Translations under genes and position numbers: made by a program
Notes under the pieces: generated by a model
Told to the model about the DNA's origin: nothing
The model's input: the letters and a program-made list of their open reading frames with translations, nothing else
Databases searched by the model: none
Shown: piece after piece, positions 55,363 to 63,886 of the stretch
Numbering within the stretch: the first letter of the stretch is position 1
Layout: every line of letters starts with the position of its first letter
Assembly: GCA_018402765.1 (NCBI GenBank)
Contig: JAGYIE010000002.1
Coordinates: 372,001-436,000 of the forward strand
Length of the DNA stretch: 64,000 bases
From: Vicingaceae bacterium
Lineage (GTDB): Bacteria > Bacteroidota > Bacteroidia > Flavobacteriales_E > Vicingaceae
Direction of reading: 5' to 3'

Positions 55363-55885
55363 GAAACTTCATGAAATCAGTATTTTAAATTTAATCACAT
55401 ACAATTAGGTAAAAAGGCTATATGCTTAGGCAAACGACTTGTTTTTTACTTTTTATACCCCAATTTTAAGATTTAGCTCAACTTTTTTTAAAACAAATTA
55501 GATTTATTCAGAAAAGAGCCGAGTTTCTTGTTGTAAAAAGTAATGAGGTGTTTTTGAAATTTTCATACTGACATGCAGCTTATAAGGTAAATACCTTCTC
55601 TAAACGAAATCTGTTTGTTACTAACCTATCGTTTTAAATGAAATACATAACTATAATTTACACCTTCAGAAACTAATTTTTACATGTAAGATTATAAATT
55701 AACTAATTGATTTAAAGATAAATGTTTAATCGGATAACTTGCTCATATTTAACAACCCTATTAATAAAGTTGATAAATTATATTTAAACGTAATGGAAAC
55801 AGCATTTTGAAGTACTAAGACCACAATTAATCGAACAAATCAGCTATTTATCTAAATTATAGTATAATTATTATTTAATCAGGAT

Positions 55886-55893
55886 TACTTTTG
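55886..55893 (+). promoter_or_regulatory. Candidate -7 promoter element of the PP2C operon
   Basis: TACTTTTG matches TAnnTTTG exactly and lies 30 bases before the ATG at 55924. No good -33 TTG was found at the usual distance, so this is only half of the expected promoter. Confidence 0.4.
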
Positions 55894-55923
55894 AAGAACG
55901 ATTAACCAGAACAAAAACCACCA

Positions 55924-57273
55924 ATGCTTGACCGATTTACACTTTACATTTCTAACTTGGGATCAACTGGAGTTCGTTCTTCTAGTGCCAAGTTAAAACA
56001 CAGAACATTAAATTGGATTCTTTTTTGGTCTACTATAGCTTCTGTAGTGTGGGTGATTTTTCTATTATCAATCTCAAACACAGTAGCGGCGATTTTTCCA
56101 TTGCTCTCTGCAGTATGCATACCACTCTTATTTTTTACCCTCAATAGGGAAACAAAAAACTTTCAAAAAGTACTAAATATTGGTATTGCAATAGCCTTTT
56201 TTGTTCCTGCTATGGTTCAAATATTTCACGGCGGATTTATCAATTCAGGTGCAGCCATCCTTTGGACAATTTTAGCACCAATTACAGCATTGATATTGAA
56301 ACCAGTTATAGAAGCAAAAATAACTTTTGTGCTTTTTTTAATTGTTTTATTTTCAACAGCTTTAGTAGAAGTATTTATGCACATTCCTTTTGTGCAATTA
56401 CCAAAATCAGTAATTATATTGCAATTTATAATTAATATAATATCAGTAATATCAATATGTTACTTTCCTATCCTTCATTTTTCAAATGAAACCTTAAAAG
56501 CAAGGAGAATTATTAAACTACAAAACAATAAAATCATAAGTAGTATTGAATATGCCAAATACATTCAGCGTGCGAGCCTTTCATCAGAAGAAGAGCTTTC
56601 TGCATCTCTAAATGATGATTTCTTTTTATTTTACGAACCTAAAGATATTGTTGGAGGTGATTTTTACTGGGTCGCAATTAAAAATGGTCGAGTAATTATT
56701 ATTTGTGCAGATTGCACAGGACATGGCGTTCCAGGAGGCTTTTTGACTATAATGGGAATCAACCATTTAAACAATATTGTTAAAGAAAAAGGCATTACAG
56801 ATCCTTCGATGATTCTACTTTTTCTTCATTATGCAATTCGAGAGTCGTTAAAGTATTCTTCAGAAAGTATAACCGATGGAATGGACATCTCCATTTGCAG
56901 CATAGACTTAGAAAATAATTTATTAGAGTTCGCAGGTGCAAGAAACAAACTCTACTACTTTCACGATAAATTAGAGGTGATTCTACCAACAAAAGTTAGT
57001 GTAGGAGAAGATGTTGCTGATGTACAATTTGAAAAACATCAAATAACAATGAAAAAAGGAGATCGTTTTTATATGTGCTCTGATGGCTACATCGATCAAT
57101 TTGGAGGCCCTTTTGGAAAACGATTTGGAAGTAAACGACTTCAAATGTTGTTAAGCGAAATAAACTCCCTTGGTATTAAAGAGCAAGGTAAAATCATTGA
57201 GCACACAATGAAAGATTGGAAGGGAAATGAAGAACAAATTGATGACATCACATTTATGGGGTTCATCATCTAA
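55924..57273 (+). CDS. Membrane-bound PP2C/SpoIIE-type serine/threonine phosphatase
   Basis: 449 residues. Six predicted membrane helices occupy about 29-187, then a short coiled linker (about 190-215), then a SpoIIE-like PP2C domain (about 220-449). The metal-binding acidic residues are in recognisable places: G-G-D-F-Y-W, ADCTGHGVPGG, T-D-G-M-D-I-S, SDGYIDQFGG and the final D-D-I-T-F. It should dephosphorylate a serine or threonine phosphoprotein on the cytoplasmic side in response to a membrane signal. In other bacteria such enzymes act on STAS-domain anti-anti-sigma proteins, but no such partner is present here. It is the first gene of an operon with a response regulator 11 bases downstream. 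Its substrate is unknown. Confidence 0.9.
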   Translation: MLDRFTLYISNLGSTGVRSSSAKLKHRTLNWILFWSTIASVVWVIFLLSISNTVAAIFPLLSAVCIPLLFFTLNRETKNFQKVLNIGIAIAFFVPAMVQIFHGGFINSGAAILWTILAPITALILKPVIEAKITFVLFLIVLFSTALVEVFMHIPFVQLPKSVIILQFIINIISVISICYFPILHFSNETLKARRIIKLQNNKIISSIEYAKYIQRASLSSEEELSASLNDDFFLFYEPKDIVGGDFYWVAIKNGRVIIICADCTGHGVPGGFLTIMGINHLNNIVKEKGITDPSMILLFLHYAIRESLKYSSESITDGMDISICSIDLENNLLEFAGARNKLYYFHDKLEVILPTKVSVGEDVADVQFEKHQITMKKGDRFYMCSDGYIDQFGGPFGKRFGSKRLQMLLSEINSLGIKEQGKIIEHTMKDWKGNEEQIDDITFMGFII

Positions 57274-57284
57274 TACATACTATT

Positions 57285-57641
57285 TTGGAAGAGAAAAAAA
57301 AGAGAGTACTGATTATTGAAGATGACTCCTTAACTTTATTGGTGTTGAAAAATTTAATTCTAAATCAGAATTGTGAAATTATTGCACTTAATGATGGAAG
57401 AAAATACAAAGAAGAAATGATTGACATAGATGCAGTTATATTAGATTGTGGCTTGCCTTTTGTGTCAGGCGAAGAACTTGCCAAAGAAATTAAAACAACA
57501 TCTCCATCAACCAAAGTTGTTCTAACGTCTGTTTCATCAAAAGAAAATATCAAACCTAAAGTAATGAATCTAGTAGACGGTTTTATTGGGAAACCATACA
57601 ATACAGAGAAAATAGAACAGCTTTTTAAACTTTTATTTTGA
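57285..57641 (+). CDS. Single-domain response regulator (receiver only), TTG start
   Basis: 118 residues, just a receiver domain. The acidic pocket is E12-D13-D14, the predicted phosphoacceptor D54 (VILDCGLP), the switch residue T81 and the conserved lysine K103 (IGKPY). No output domain follows. The only sensible start is TTG, giving MEEKKKRVLIIEDD; no ATG or GTG lies in-frame before the acidic pocket. Being 11 bases after a PP2C phosphatase and overlapping the next gene by 4 bases, it is probably translated together with them. It may relay phosphate from a histidine kinase encoded elsewhere, or control its neighbours by protein contact. Confidence 0.88.
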   Translation: MEEKKKRVLIIEDDSLTLLVLKNLILNQNCEIIALNDGRKYKEEMIDIDAVILDCGLPFVSGEELAKEIKTTSPSTKVVLTSVSSKENIKPKVMNLVDGFIGKPYNTEKIEQLFKLLF

Positions 57642-58303
57642 GATTACTACCTAATAATGACCTTGAAGTTAATGTAAAAGAAGAAAAGCTTCTATTACTG
57701 CCTGAAAAAGCTATTTTTTGGAAAAAGAAACAACTCTTGTTAATTGCTGACCTCCACATTGGAAAAACTCACCATTTTAGAGCCAACGGATTTGCAGTTC
57801 CACCGAAAACAGAAGATACGAATTGGAAAATTTTAACTCATCTTCTCGTTAAACACAACCCAAAAAGAGTAGTAATACTTGGTGATCTTTTTCACAGTAC
57901 ATTTAATAAGGAGGTAAATAAGCTGAAAACTTTTTGTTTAAAATACCCTACTATCGAATTCGAATTAGTAATTGGAAATCACGATGTTTTAGGCTTAGCT
58001 ACCTATGAAGACATCAACTTAATGGTGCACCCAAATACACTAACTATAAACCCTTTTTTATTTTCTCACGAACCAATAACTTCATCAAAAAGTAAGCTAT
58101 ACAACCTTTCTGGGCACATACATCCGTCCGTAATGCTAAAAGGAAAAGGAAAAAGTAAACAGCGCCTGCCTTGCTTCTATTTTGCTAAAAATTATGGTTT
58201 GCTTCCAGCATTTGGAGCATTTACAGGAACAGCCGATATAAAACCATCAAAAAGTGATCAAGTTTATCTAATCGCAGAAGGTGAAATTGTTGCCATTCAA
58301 TAA
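57638..58303 (+). CDS. pdeM: PdeM-like (DNA ligase-associated) metallophosphoesterase
   Basis: 221 residues of the calcineurin-like metallophosphoesterase fold. Visible metal ligands: D38-x-H40 (IADLHIGK), GDLFHS (D83), GNHD (N114-H115), SHEP and the late G-H-I-H-P. Length and motifs fit the 'ligase-associated DNA damage response endonuclease' PdeM family. Members are often encoded next to an ATP-dependent DNA ligase and helicase; neither is visible here. The start is TTG within the TTGA that also holds the stop of the upstream response regulator, so translation is probably coupled. The end overlaps the convergent photolyase gene by 7 bases. A DNA-repair role fits that neighbour but is not proven. 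Confidence 0.8.
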   Translation: MRLLPNNDLEVNVKEEKLLLLPEKAIFWKKKQLLLIADLHIGKTHHFRANGFAVPPKTEDTNWKILTHLLVKHNPKRVVILGDLFHSTFNKEVNKLKTFCLKYPTIEFELVIGNHDVLGLATYEDINLMVHPNTLTINPFLFSHEPITSSKSKLYNLSGHIHPSVMLKGKGKSKQRLPCFYFAKNYGLLPAFGAFTGTADIKPSKSDQVYLIAEGEIVAIQ

Positions 58304-59712
58304 TGCTTTTCCCAATAATCAGGTGTTACTATTGGCTCAAAATAATTAGCAGTTAAATCAATAGGCTGTGCTTGAAATAAGTCTTTTGAAAGCGTCCATG
58401 GATGGTGAATAGTATCTGATAAATTTGCCAACTCAGGTAACCATAACTTTACATAATCTCCTTGTGGATCATAGCGTTTAGCCTGAAGAATACTATTAAA
58501 ATAACGATCTCTAGGGTCGTTTCCTACACCTGCTATATACATCCAGTTTCCATAATTGCTTGTAACGTCATAGTCAATTAATTTTGATTCAAAATAGGCT
58601 GCACCCATCCTCCAGTCTAATCCTAGCTCCGTCACTAAAAAGGACGCTACTACCTGCCTTCCTCTGTTACTCATAAACCCTGTAGCATTCAATTCCCGCA
58701 TATTCGCGTCTATAAACGGTATACCTGTCGTCCCACCCGCCCACTTGGTAAATAATTCTAAATCTACTTTCCAATCATATCGCTTTTTATTAATCCCTGT
58801 CAATTGAAATAGATCATTGCCATGCTTTAATCCAATGTATTTAAAAAAGTCACGCCAAATTAGTTCAAATATCAACCAATAAGTGGATTGGTTTTTCTTA
58901 ATTGACTCCTCATACCGCATCACTTCCCAATATATCTTTCGTAGTGAAATACACCCATTCCATAACCAAACTGATAGTTTAGATGAGTAATCGGCTCCAA
59001 TTAACCCATTTCTTGTCTCTTTGTAGATACTTAGGTGTTGCTCCTTAAAAAAATAATGATTTAATCTAGCTAGCCCTTCATCCTCTCCACCTTTGAAAGG
59101 CAAAACTGCTCTTTGATCAATAACCTCTTTCTCTAATCCAAAGTCGTTTAGGGAAGGAAGCTCTCCGGCAGACAACATAGAAGAAAGAGGAGGTAATTGA
59201 TCAGGAGTAGAAAATAATTCGCGAACAAAGACACTCTTTTCTATTCCTTTCCTAAATGCTGTAAACACATTAGGGATATTTTGGTACGGAAAAGGTAAAT
59301 CATTAATATGATAAAGCGTAGAACCTAAGAAGTACTTTATTTTACCTTCAAATACGGCTTCTAGTTGTTTTTCTACTTGTTTTTCCTCTGAAGTAATTTC
59401 TTTATGGGCATAAACTGTATCTATGCTGTGAGTTATCGCTAGTTTACATATCTCCTCTTCAGGTCTCCCTATTCGGATGACTAAGTCACTATTTTTCTTC
59501 TGAAGATTCTTCTTCAAATTTTCAACACTTTCTAACAGAAATTGTGCGCGTATGGCTGTTGTCTTTTTAAACCCATAAGTATCCTCAGCAAAGTGACGGA
59601 TATCAAAACAATAAAACGGAATTACTTCACTGAAGTTTTCTATTGCTTTAGACAGCGCTTCATGATCATGAAGCCTTAAATCGTTTCTAAACCAAACTAT
59701 TACTTTAGACAT
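58297..59712 (-). CDS. Cryptochrome/photolyase family protein, CRY-DASH type
   Basis: 471 residues. N-terminal photolyase antenna domain (about 2-165; [17 protein letters not shown]) and C-terminal FAD-binding domain (about 205-470). The latter contains [31 protein letters not shown] and [19 protein letters not shown], the last being very like CRY-DASH proteins. CRY-DASH enzymes use blue light to repair cyclobutane pyrimidine dimers, best in single-stranded DNA, and some act as light sensors. Its ATG overlaps the stop of the DUF2256 gene by 8 bases. It is the last gene of a four-gene operon with a YbjT-like SDR, DUF2892 and DUF2256 proteins. It converges on pdeM with a 7-base overlap. Confidence 0.9.
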   Translation of the reverse strand: MSKVIVWFRNDLRLHDHEALSKAIENFSEVIPFYCFDIRHFAEDTYGFKKTTAIRAQFLLESVENLKKNLQKKNSDLVIRIGRPEEEICKLAITHSIDTVYAHKEITSEEKQVEKQLEAVFEGKIKYFLGSTLYHINDLPFPYQNIPNVFTAFRKGIEKSVFVRELFSTPDQLPPLSSMLSAGELPSLNDFGLEKEVIDQRAVLPFKGGEDEGLARLNHYFFKEQHLSIYKETRNGLIGADYSSKLSVWLWNGCISLRKIYWEVMRYEESIKKNQSTYWLIFELIWRDFFKYIGLKHGNDLFQLTGINKKRYDWKVDLELFTKWAGGTTGIPFIDANMRELNATGFMSNRGRQVVASFLVTELGLDWRMGAAYFESKLIDYDVTSNYGNWMYIAGVGNDPRDRYFNSILQAKRYDPQGDYVKLWLPELANLSDTIHHPWTLSKDLFQAQPIDLTANYFEPIVTPDYWEKHY

Positions 59713-59854
59713 GGGCTTTATTTCTACGGCATCTTTCGCTACAAAACTTTACATTGTCCCAATCTTTTGCCCACTTCTTCCGCCATTGAAAAGCACGATT
59801 GCAGCTTGGACAAACTTTCTCATCCAAGTTATCTTTTTTAACCATCTTTCCCAT
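59705..59854 (-). CDS. DUF2256 family small zinc-ribbon-like protein
   Basis: 49 residues, a gene easily missed because of its size. Translation from the ATG at 59854 gives a basic protein with CPSC (C15, C18), the highly characteristic [17 protein letters not shown] and C-S-E-R-C (C38, C42). This is the DUF2256 pattern, with four cysteines likely to bind zinc. DUF2256 genes are typically found next to photolyase or cryptochrome genes. Here the stop codon lies 8 bases inside the photolyase gene (ATGTCTAA), which implies coupled translation. The 5' neighbour (DUF2892) ends 8 bases upstream. The molecular function of the family is unknown. Confidence 0.9.
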   Translation of the reverse strand: MGKMVKKDNLDEKVCPSCNRAFQWRKKWAKDWDNVKFCSERCRRNKAHV

Positions 59855-59862
59855 CCAATTGT

Positions 59863-60078
59863 TTAGTTTACTCTTGTGTCTGTGTGTGTACCAATTAGTT
59901 TATAGAAAGGTGAACGACCAGTTAGTCCTACTACAAAATAAAACAAGCCCAAGAGTATTAAAAGTACCTGGTATACGAATGCCGAAGGCTGAGTAATGCC
60001 AAGATAAATTGCAAACCCCGCCATTAAAAAGCGAATAATCCGATCAACTATCCCCATATTCTTCTTAAATCCAAACAT
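59863..60078 (-). CDS. DUF2892 family small membrane protein
   Basis: 71 residues. A short N-terminal part with the family-like N-M-G-x-x-D-R-I-I-R-F motif precedes two membrane helices at about 14-30 and 35-54. The second contains [11 protein letters not shown] and is followed by P-F-Y-K-L-I-G. This fits the DUF2892 (YgaP-like membrane) family, whose function is unclear; some relatives are fused to rhodanese domains. It sits between the SDR gene (46 bases upstream) and the DUF2256 gene (8 bases downstream) in the photolyase operon. Confidence 0.85.
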   Translation of the reverse strand: MFGFKKNMGIVDRIIRFLMAGFAIYLGITQPSAFVYQVLLILLGLFYFVVGLTGRSPFYKLIGTHTDTRVN

Positions 60079-60124
60079 GCTCTTTTTTTTGAAAAATTAA
60101 CCATTTGCTGCCATAAATAGCCAT

Positions 60125-61573
60125 TTAATCACTAAAAACTATCCTTTTTGACATATTAGTAAAGATAAACCCATGAAAAGGTAACACTGAAATCCAATAT
60201 AATCTTCCAGCAAGACCTTTTGGCCTAAAAGTAGCCGTTTGTACCAAAATCATTTTGTTATTATCTGTCTTATCTTCCTCCAATTTAAACTCTAGCCAAG
60301 CGTCTCCCGGCAATTTCATTTCAGCATAGAGTAACAATCTTACATTTTTTTGATCTACAAGCAATACCCTCCAGAAATCTAATGAATCTCCAGGATTAAT
60401 ATCAGTAGGACTTCTTCTACCTCTTCTTAAGCCTACTCCACCAACCATTTTATCTATATAACCTCTAAATTTCCAAAGAAAGTTACCATAGTACCATCCC
60501 TTTTTACCGCCAATTGACCAAATGTTTTCTTTCACTTTTTGTGCTCGACTTAACGGAAATGTCACACGTTGAACATCTTTAAATGTTCCGTTCCTTGGGA
60601 CCTCTATAAACTCATTCAACGCAACATCATGATTAATGTAGCTATCAGAATCTACCCATGAAGATACCACCATGTTTTGCTCAATTCGTTTGAATGCAAG
60701 CTTCACCGAGTCGCTATATGAAAACAGCGGTATGGAAATTACATCATTTAAATCATTCTTAACCACTACCTCATTTCTCATGCTTTCTACTAAGTTAGTG
60801 GCCAACTGATACGATGTAGAAGTCACAAAATATAACCAATAGGAAGAAAGTCTTGGACTAAAAATTGGTACAGTTAGAATATATCGACTAATCCCCCTCA
60901 CCTTAGCAAATTCAAGAAGCATTTGTTTATACGTAAGAATATCAGGCCCGCCTATATCATAGGTCTTATTGTAAGTTGATTCATTTAAGGCAACTTTTTC
61001 TAAGTATTGAATAACATTTCTAATTCCTATAGGCTGACATTTTGTATTTAACCATTTCGGAGCTATCATAACAGGAAGCTTTTCTACTAAATCGCGTATA
61101 ATTTCAAAACTTGCCCCACCTGAGCCGATAATTATAGCGGCTCTTAATACAGTAACAGGTATGGTGGATGCTTGTAAAATATCCTCTACATTTTTTCTAC
61201 TTGTTAAATGCTTAGACAATTCATCGTCATTTGATATGCCCCCTAGATAAATTACCTGCTTTGAAGATGTTGTTGAAATAAAATCACTAAAATTTTCAGC
61301 TGCTTTCGCCTCCATTTCTGAAAAATCTCCACTTGTGGAAGCAAGCGAGTGAATTAAGTAATAAGCTACATCAAAGTCCGTTGGTAGCTTACTTAATGAT
61401 TCTCTTTTAAGAAAATCAACCTCACAGATTTTTACTTGTTTATCGTATCCATTCGGAATAGTAATTCGATCTGCATCTCTTACACCTGCAATAACATCAT
61501 GCCCTGCTCGTGTTAAATTTATTAGCAACCTTTTTCCTATGTATCCATTCGCACCTGTAAGTAATATTTTCAA
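60125..61573 (-). CDS. YbjT-like SDR-family NAD(P)-binding protein with DUF2867 domain
   Basis: 482 residues if it starts at the TTG at 61573 (MKILLTGANGYIGKRL). I prefer this start because the longer frame to the ATG at 61645 would overlap the divergent gene and precede the Rossmann fold with 24 unconserved residues. An N-terminal NAD(P)-binding domain (about 1-290) shows G-A-N-G-Y-I-G and a Y-x-x-H-S-type segment (Y-Y-L-I-H-S). The C-terminal ~150 residues are DUF2867-like (GGKKGWYYGNFLWKFRG, G-D-x-x-D-F-W-R-V, FHGFIF). The layout matches E. coli YbjT. Substrate unknown. It is the first gene of the operon ending in the photolyase; relatives of this gene set are light- or stress-induced in some bacteria. 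Confidence 0.85.
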   Translation of the reverse strand: MKILLTGANGYIGKRLLINLTRAGHDVIAGVRDADRITIPNGYDKQVKICEVDFLKRESLSKLPTDFDVAYYLIHSLASTSGDFSEMEAKAAENFSDFISTTSSKQVIYLGGISNDDELSKHLTSRKNVEDILQASTIPVTVLRAAIIIGSGGASFEIIRDLVEKLPVMIAPKWLNTKCQPIGIRNVIQYLEKVALNESTYNKTYDIGGPDILTYKQMLLEFAKVRGISRYILTVPIFSPRLSSYWLYFVTSTSYQLATNLVESMRNEVVVKNDLNDVISIPLFSYSDSVKLAFKRIEQNMVVSSWVDSDSYINHDVALNEFIEVPRNGTFKDVQRVTFPLSRAQKVKENIWSIGGKKGWYYGNFLWKFRGYIDKMVGGVGLRRGRRSPTDINPGDSLDFWRVLLVDQKNVRLLLYAEMKLPGDAWLEFKLEEDKTDNNKMILVQTATFRPKGLAGRLYWISVLPFHGFIFTNMSKRIVFSD

Positions 61574-61588
61574 AATGATTATTTTAAG

Positions 61589-61618
61589 ACAAACAAATAG
61601 AGTGTGCCAATTGTTTGT
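61589..61618. promoter_or_regulatory. Inverted repeat between divergent SDR and SRPBCC genes
   Basis: Perfect 8-bp arms ACAAACAA (61589-61596) and TTGTTTGT (61611-61618) with a 14-base spacer; the arm centres are 22 bases apart, about two helical turns. It lies in the 66-base gap between the two divergent starts, so it is a candidate operator that could control both. The arms are low-complexity, so chance is possible. Confidence 0.35.
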
Positions 61619-61639
61619 AAAGTGAATTAATACATTTCT

Positions 61640-62101
61640 ATGCACACAATTAAAAGAATCAGCAAATTACCCATTTCTGTTGAACAAGCATGGAGTTTCT
61701 TCTCTTCTCCAGAAAACTTAAAAGAGATAACTCCTAAATACATGGGCTTCGATATTACTAGAGAATTGCCTGAAAAAATGTATCCAGGAATGATCATTAC
61801 CTATAAAGTTAAACCACTCCTCGGGATCCCCCTTAATTGGATGACAGAAATAACCTATGTAGATGAGCAAAATTTCTTCGTAGATGAGCAACGTATAGGC
61901 CCCTATAAAATATGGCATCACCAGCATCATTTTAAAGCGATTGATGGTGGTGTAGAAATGACCGATATCGTTGATTATGTTCTTCCTCTAGGTCCTATAG
62001 GACGAATTATGGAGCCAATAATTGTTAGAGGGAAGCTTAAACAGATATTTGACTACAGAGAGAAAAGAGTTGAAGAATTATTTGGGAAATTTATAGGTTA
62101 A
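61640..62101 (+). CDS. SRPBCC-fold (START-like) protein
   Basis: 153 residues. The N terminus, I-S-V-E-Q-A-W-S-F-F-S-S-P-E-N-L, is the typical opening of SRPBCC ligand-binding proteins. Beta-strand segments follow (P-G-M-I-I-T-Y-K-V, W-M-T-E-I-T-Y-V-D) with a W-H-H-Q-H-H-F motif and a C-terminal helix. The family binds hydrophobic ligands in a deep pocket; the ligand here is unknown. Proteins of this subgroup have often been labelled 'cell division inhibitor', without proof. It is transcribed divergently from the YbjT-like SDR gene over a 66-base gap. This pairing with SDR, DUF2256 and photolyase suggests membership of a light or photo-oxidative stress set (inference). Confidence 0.82.
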   Translation: MHTIKRISKLPISVEQAWSFFSSPENLKEITPKYMGFDITRELPEKMYPGMIITYKVKPLLGIPLNWMTEITYVDEQNFFVDEQRIGPYKIWHHQHHFKAIDGGVEMTDIVDYVLPLGPIGRIMEPIIVRGKLKQIFDYREKRVEELFGKFIG

Positions 62102-62125
62102 AAACGTCAACATCTTTACACATAA

Positions 62126-62155
62126 AAAGGGCCTCGATAAATACCGAAGCCCTTT
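62126..62155. terminator. Bidirectional stem-loop terminator between convergent genes
   Basis: Stem AAAGGGC with GCCCTTT plus an inner TCG with CGA, separated by one mismatch, and an 8-base loop. It is preceded by A residues and followed by CTTTTT, so it can end transcription of the SRPBCC gene (+) and of the T9SS cargo gene (-), whose stops lie 25 and 21 bases away. Confidence 0.85.
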
Positions 62156-62175
62156 CTTTTTATCCGTTGTATAAC

Positions 62176-63873
62176 TTACTTAATACTGATTTTCTGAATA
62201 GTATTGTTACCATTAATAACTGTTCTTAAGAAGTAAATACCTCCATTTAAGTTTGATAAATTCACTTGCTTCATTAAATTATTAGCTGCAAAAAAGTTGT
62301 TCGTGTATACTGAATTTCCAGTAATATCATAAACCTCAACCTGAATATTTCCTAAATTGTCTTCACTTTCAATCTCTAATGTAAATAAACCATTAGATGG
62401 ATTTGGATATACTGCAAACTTTGCAATTGAAGTCTGATCATCTAATCCAACTGAAACCATCCTTGGAGTTCCAAAATTAGGTCTAATCATGTAATTAGTA
62501 GCAAAGTTAGGACTTAATACTTCATTTGCTCTCCATGGGTTTGCTCCGAAAATTACAAAGTTAGTATTCGCATAAAAGTTTGCACTAGATGTTCCGATTG
62601 TTACATTAGAATCGCCTTCTACAACACCAACAAAGAATGAATCAGCAGGTAAAATTAATGACCCTCCGATATTATCAAAAGTCAACTCTACTTGAGCAGA
62701 ACCTGTTGCAGTATACGTTAACGTATCAGAAGTAGCTATAATAGTTCCTGGAAAACCATTCACAAAGTTTCTAATGTTTACTGAAAGTGGTTGGTTAGTC
62801 ATTGAACCATTACCATTAACGATAAAAGTAGAAACAGATGATAATGTATCGGCTGCGTTTAATTCAAATACTGTACCTAACTCTCCGGCAGCACCCGCGC
62901 CAATTCCTAAAGAACCAGTTGCGAGTCCATTATCTCTAGCTAATGTTGAATCCGTAATGAATAAAGAATCTGAAACAAAAACATTATCTGCCATATTAGC
63001 ATCCATATTGCTGTGAGACAATAGATACTCTAAGTGATATGCTCCTGTAACAGTCGGAACAAAATTAGATAATAACAATAAAGGTTGTGGAGCTGCTCCC
63101 GGAGCAATAAATGGAACTACTGAACTGTCAGTAAAAATTGTCACACCGTTTCTCATTAAGTTGAAGTTCATTTTTACATTGGTCAATGTATCAGAACCAG
63201 AATTTTGCACAACTGCTCCTACTACTACTGTATCAACTTGAGCAAGTGGCAAATTAATATACTCAGAAAGTGGTGAAGCTACTAAAATACTTGCGTCGTA
63301 TGAAGGTAACACATTCACTGTGAAATTATCAATAAATAGAATATTTCTATCATTTGAATTATTTCGAATGGCAATATGAACTGTATCTCCTGAATAAGCT
63401 CCTAAGTTCACTGTTCTGTTTGTCCAAAATGCGTTTTCAGCAGGAATTGAAAACAATACAGGATTAGCATTTAATCCTGCCAAATCAGGAGTTGTTGTTG
63501 AAATTAACACCTCATATCCATCAGGAAAACTTGCATCAGAAGCCTGAGCATCAAATTGCAGTACTGCATTTGCAGGAAGTATGATTGATGGAGAAATTAA
63601 GTAATCATCCGAAGTTCCTGCAGGAGTGTACCACGAAGTGCTTGCTACACAAGTATCTCCTATTGAAGAACTATCCGGATCCGGAAAAGAAATCCATGCG
63701 TCTGTAAAAAAGGCATAGTTTGCTTGTGGTGTATTTCCATCTTGGTCGATTAATGTCCAATTCTGTATACTAGTAGAACTGTTAAAGTTTTCTGAAAAAA
63801 CAACCTGAGCGTTAGAGCTCAAGGCAGAAATTCCAAACATTGCCGCAGCAATAGATTTGTAAAATGTTTTCAT
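62176..63873 (-). CDS. T9SS type A cargo protein with choice-of-anchor J-like domain
   Basis: 565 residues from the Met at 63873. The longer frame to 63963 adds 30 residues before a clear signal peptide (MKTFYKSIAAAMFGISALSS, then N-A-Q) and runs through the putative leader, so I reject it. About 23-190 is a jelly-roll 'choice-of-anchor J'/cleaved-adhesin-like domain (S-E-N-F-N-S-S, W-T-L-I-D-Q-D-G-N, I-D-N-F-T-V). About 195-330 resembles a CARDB-type adhesion domain. About 340-480 is an unrecognised beta-rich part. The C-terminal ~80 residues are a type A T9SS sorting domain (YPNPSNGLFTLEIE, V-Y-D-I-T-G, G-I-Y-F-L-R-T, Q-K-I-S-I-K). It should be secreted or surface-anchored through A-LPS after cleavage of that domain. 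Ligand unknown. Confidence 0.88.
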   Translation of the reverse strand: MKTFYKSIAAAMFGISALSSNAQVVFSENFNSSTSIQNWTLIDQDGNTPQANYAFFTDAWISFPDPDSSSIGDTCVASTSWYTPAGTSDDYLISPSIILPANAVLQFDAQASDASFPDGYEVLISTTTPDLAGLNANPVLFSIPAENAFWTNRTVNLGAYSGDTVHIAIRNNSNDRNILFIDNFTVNVLPSYDASILVASPLSEYINLPLAQVDTVVVGAVVQNSGSDTLTNVKMNFNLMRNGVTIFTDSSVVPFIAPGAAPQPLLLLSNFVPTVTGAYHLEYLLSHSNMDANMADNVFVSDSLFITDSTLARDNGLATGSLGIGAGAAGELGTVFELNAADTLSSVSTFIVNGNGSMTNQPLSVNIRNFVNGFPGTIIATSDTLTYTATGSAQVELTFDNIGGSLILPADSFFVGVVEGDSNVTIGTSSANFYANTNFVIFGANPWRANEVLSPNFATNYMIRPNFGTPRMVSVGLDDQTSIAKFAVYPNPSNGLFTLEIESEDNLGNIQVEVYDITGNSVYTNNFFAANNLMKQVNLSNLNGGIYFLRTVINGNNTIQKISIK

Positions 63874-63886
63874 AAAATTGTTTTGT

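Larger units (their letters stand above)
55225..55923. other. 699-base divergent intergenic region
   Basis: This is the longest gene-free stretch in the window, between the divergent starts of giant 2 and the PP2C gene. It is very AT-rich. I see candidate promoters at each edge and a short stem-loop near the giant 2 start, listed separately. The central part (about 55,370-55,880) shows no open frame, tRNA, strong hairpin or riboswitch that I can recognise. Its length would suit extended regulation of the adhesin operon. Confidence 0.6.

Noticed and set aside
55924-57273. PP2C gene as part of a sigma-factor partner-switching module
   Set aside because: No STAS protein, anti-sigma kinase or sigma factor is found in the neighbourhood, so the substrate is left open.
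59799-59996. 65-codon plus-strand frame over the DUF2256/DUF2892 genes
   Set aside because: It lies opposite two genes with recognisable families and has no domain of its own.
61574-61645. ATG at 61645 as start of the SDR gene
   Set aside because: It would overlap the divergent SRPBCC gene and add 24 residues before the Rossmann-fold start. The TTG at 61573 is placed exactly at the conserved M-K-I-L-L-T-G.
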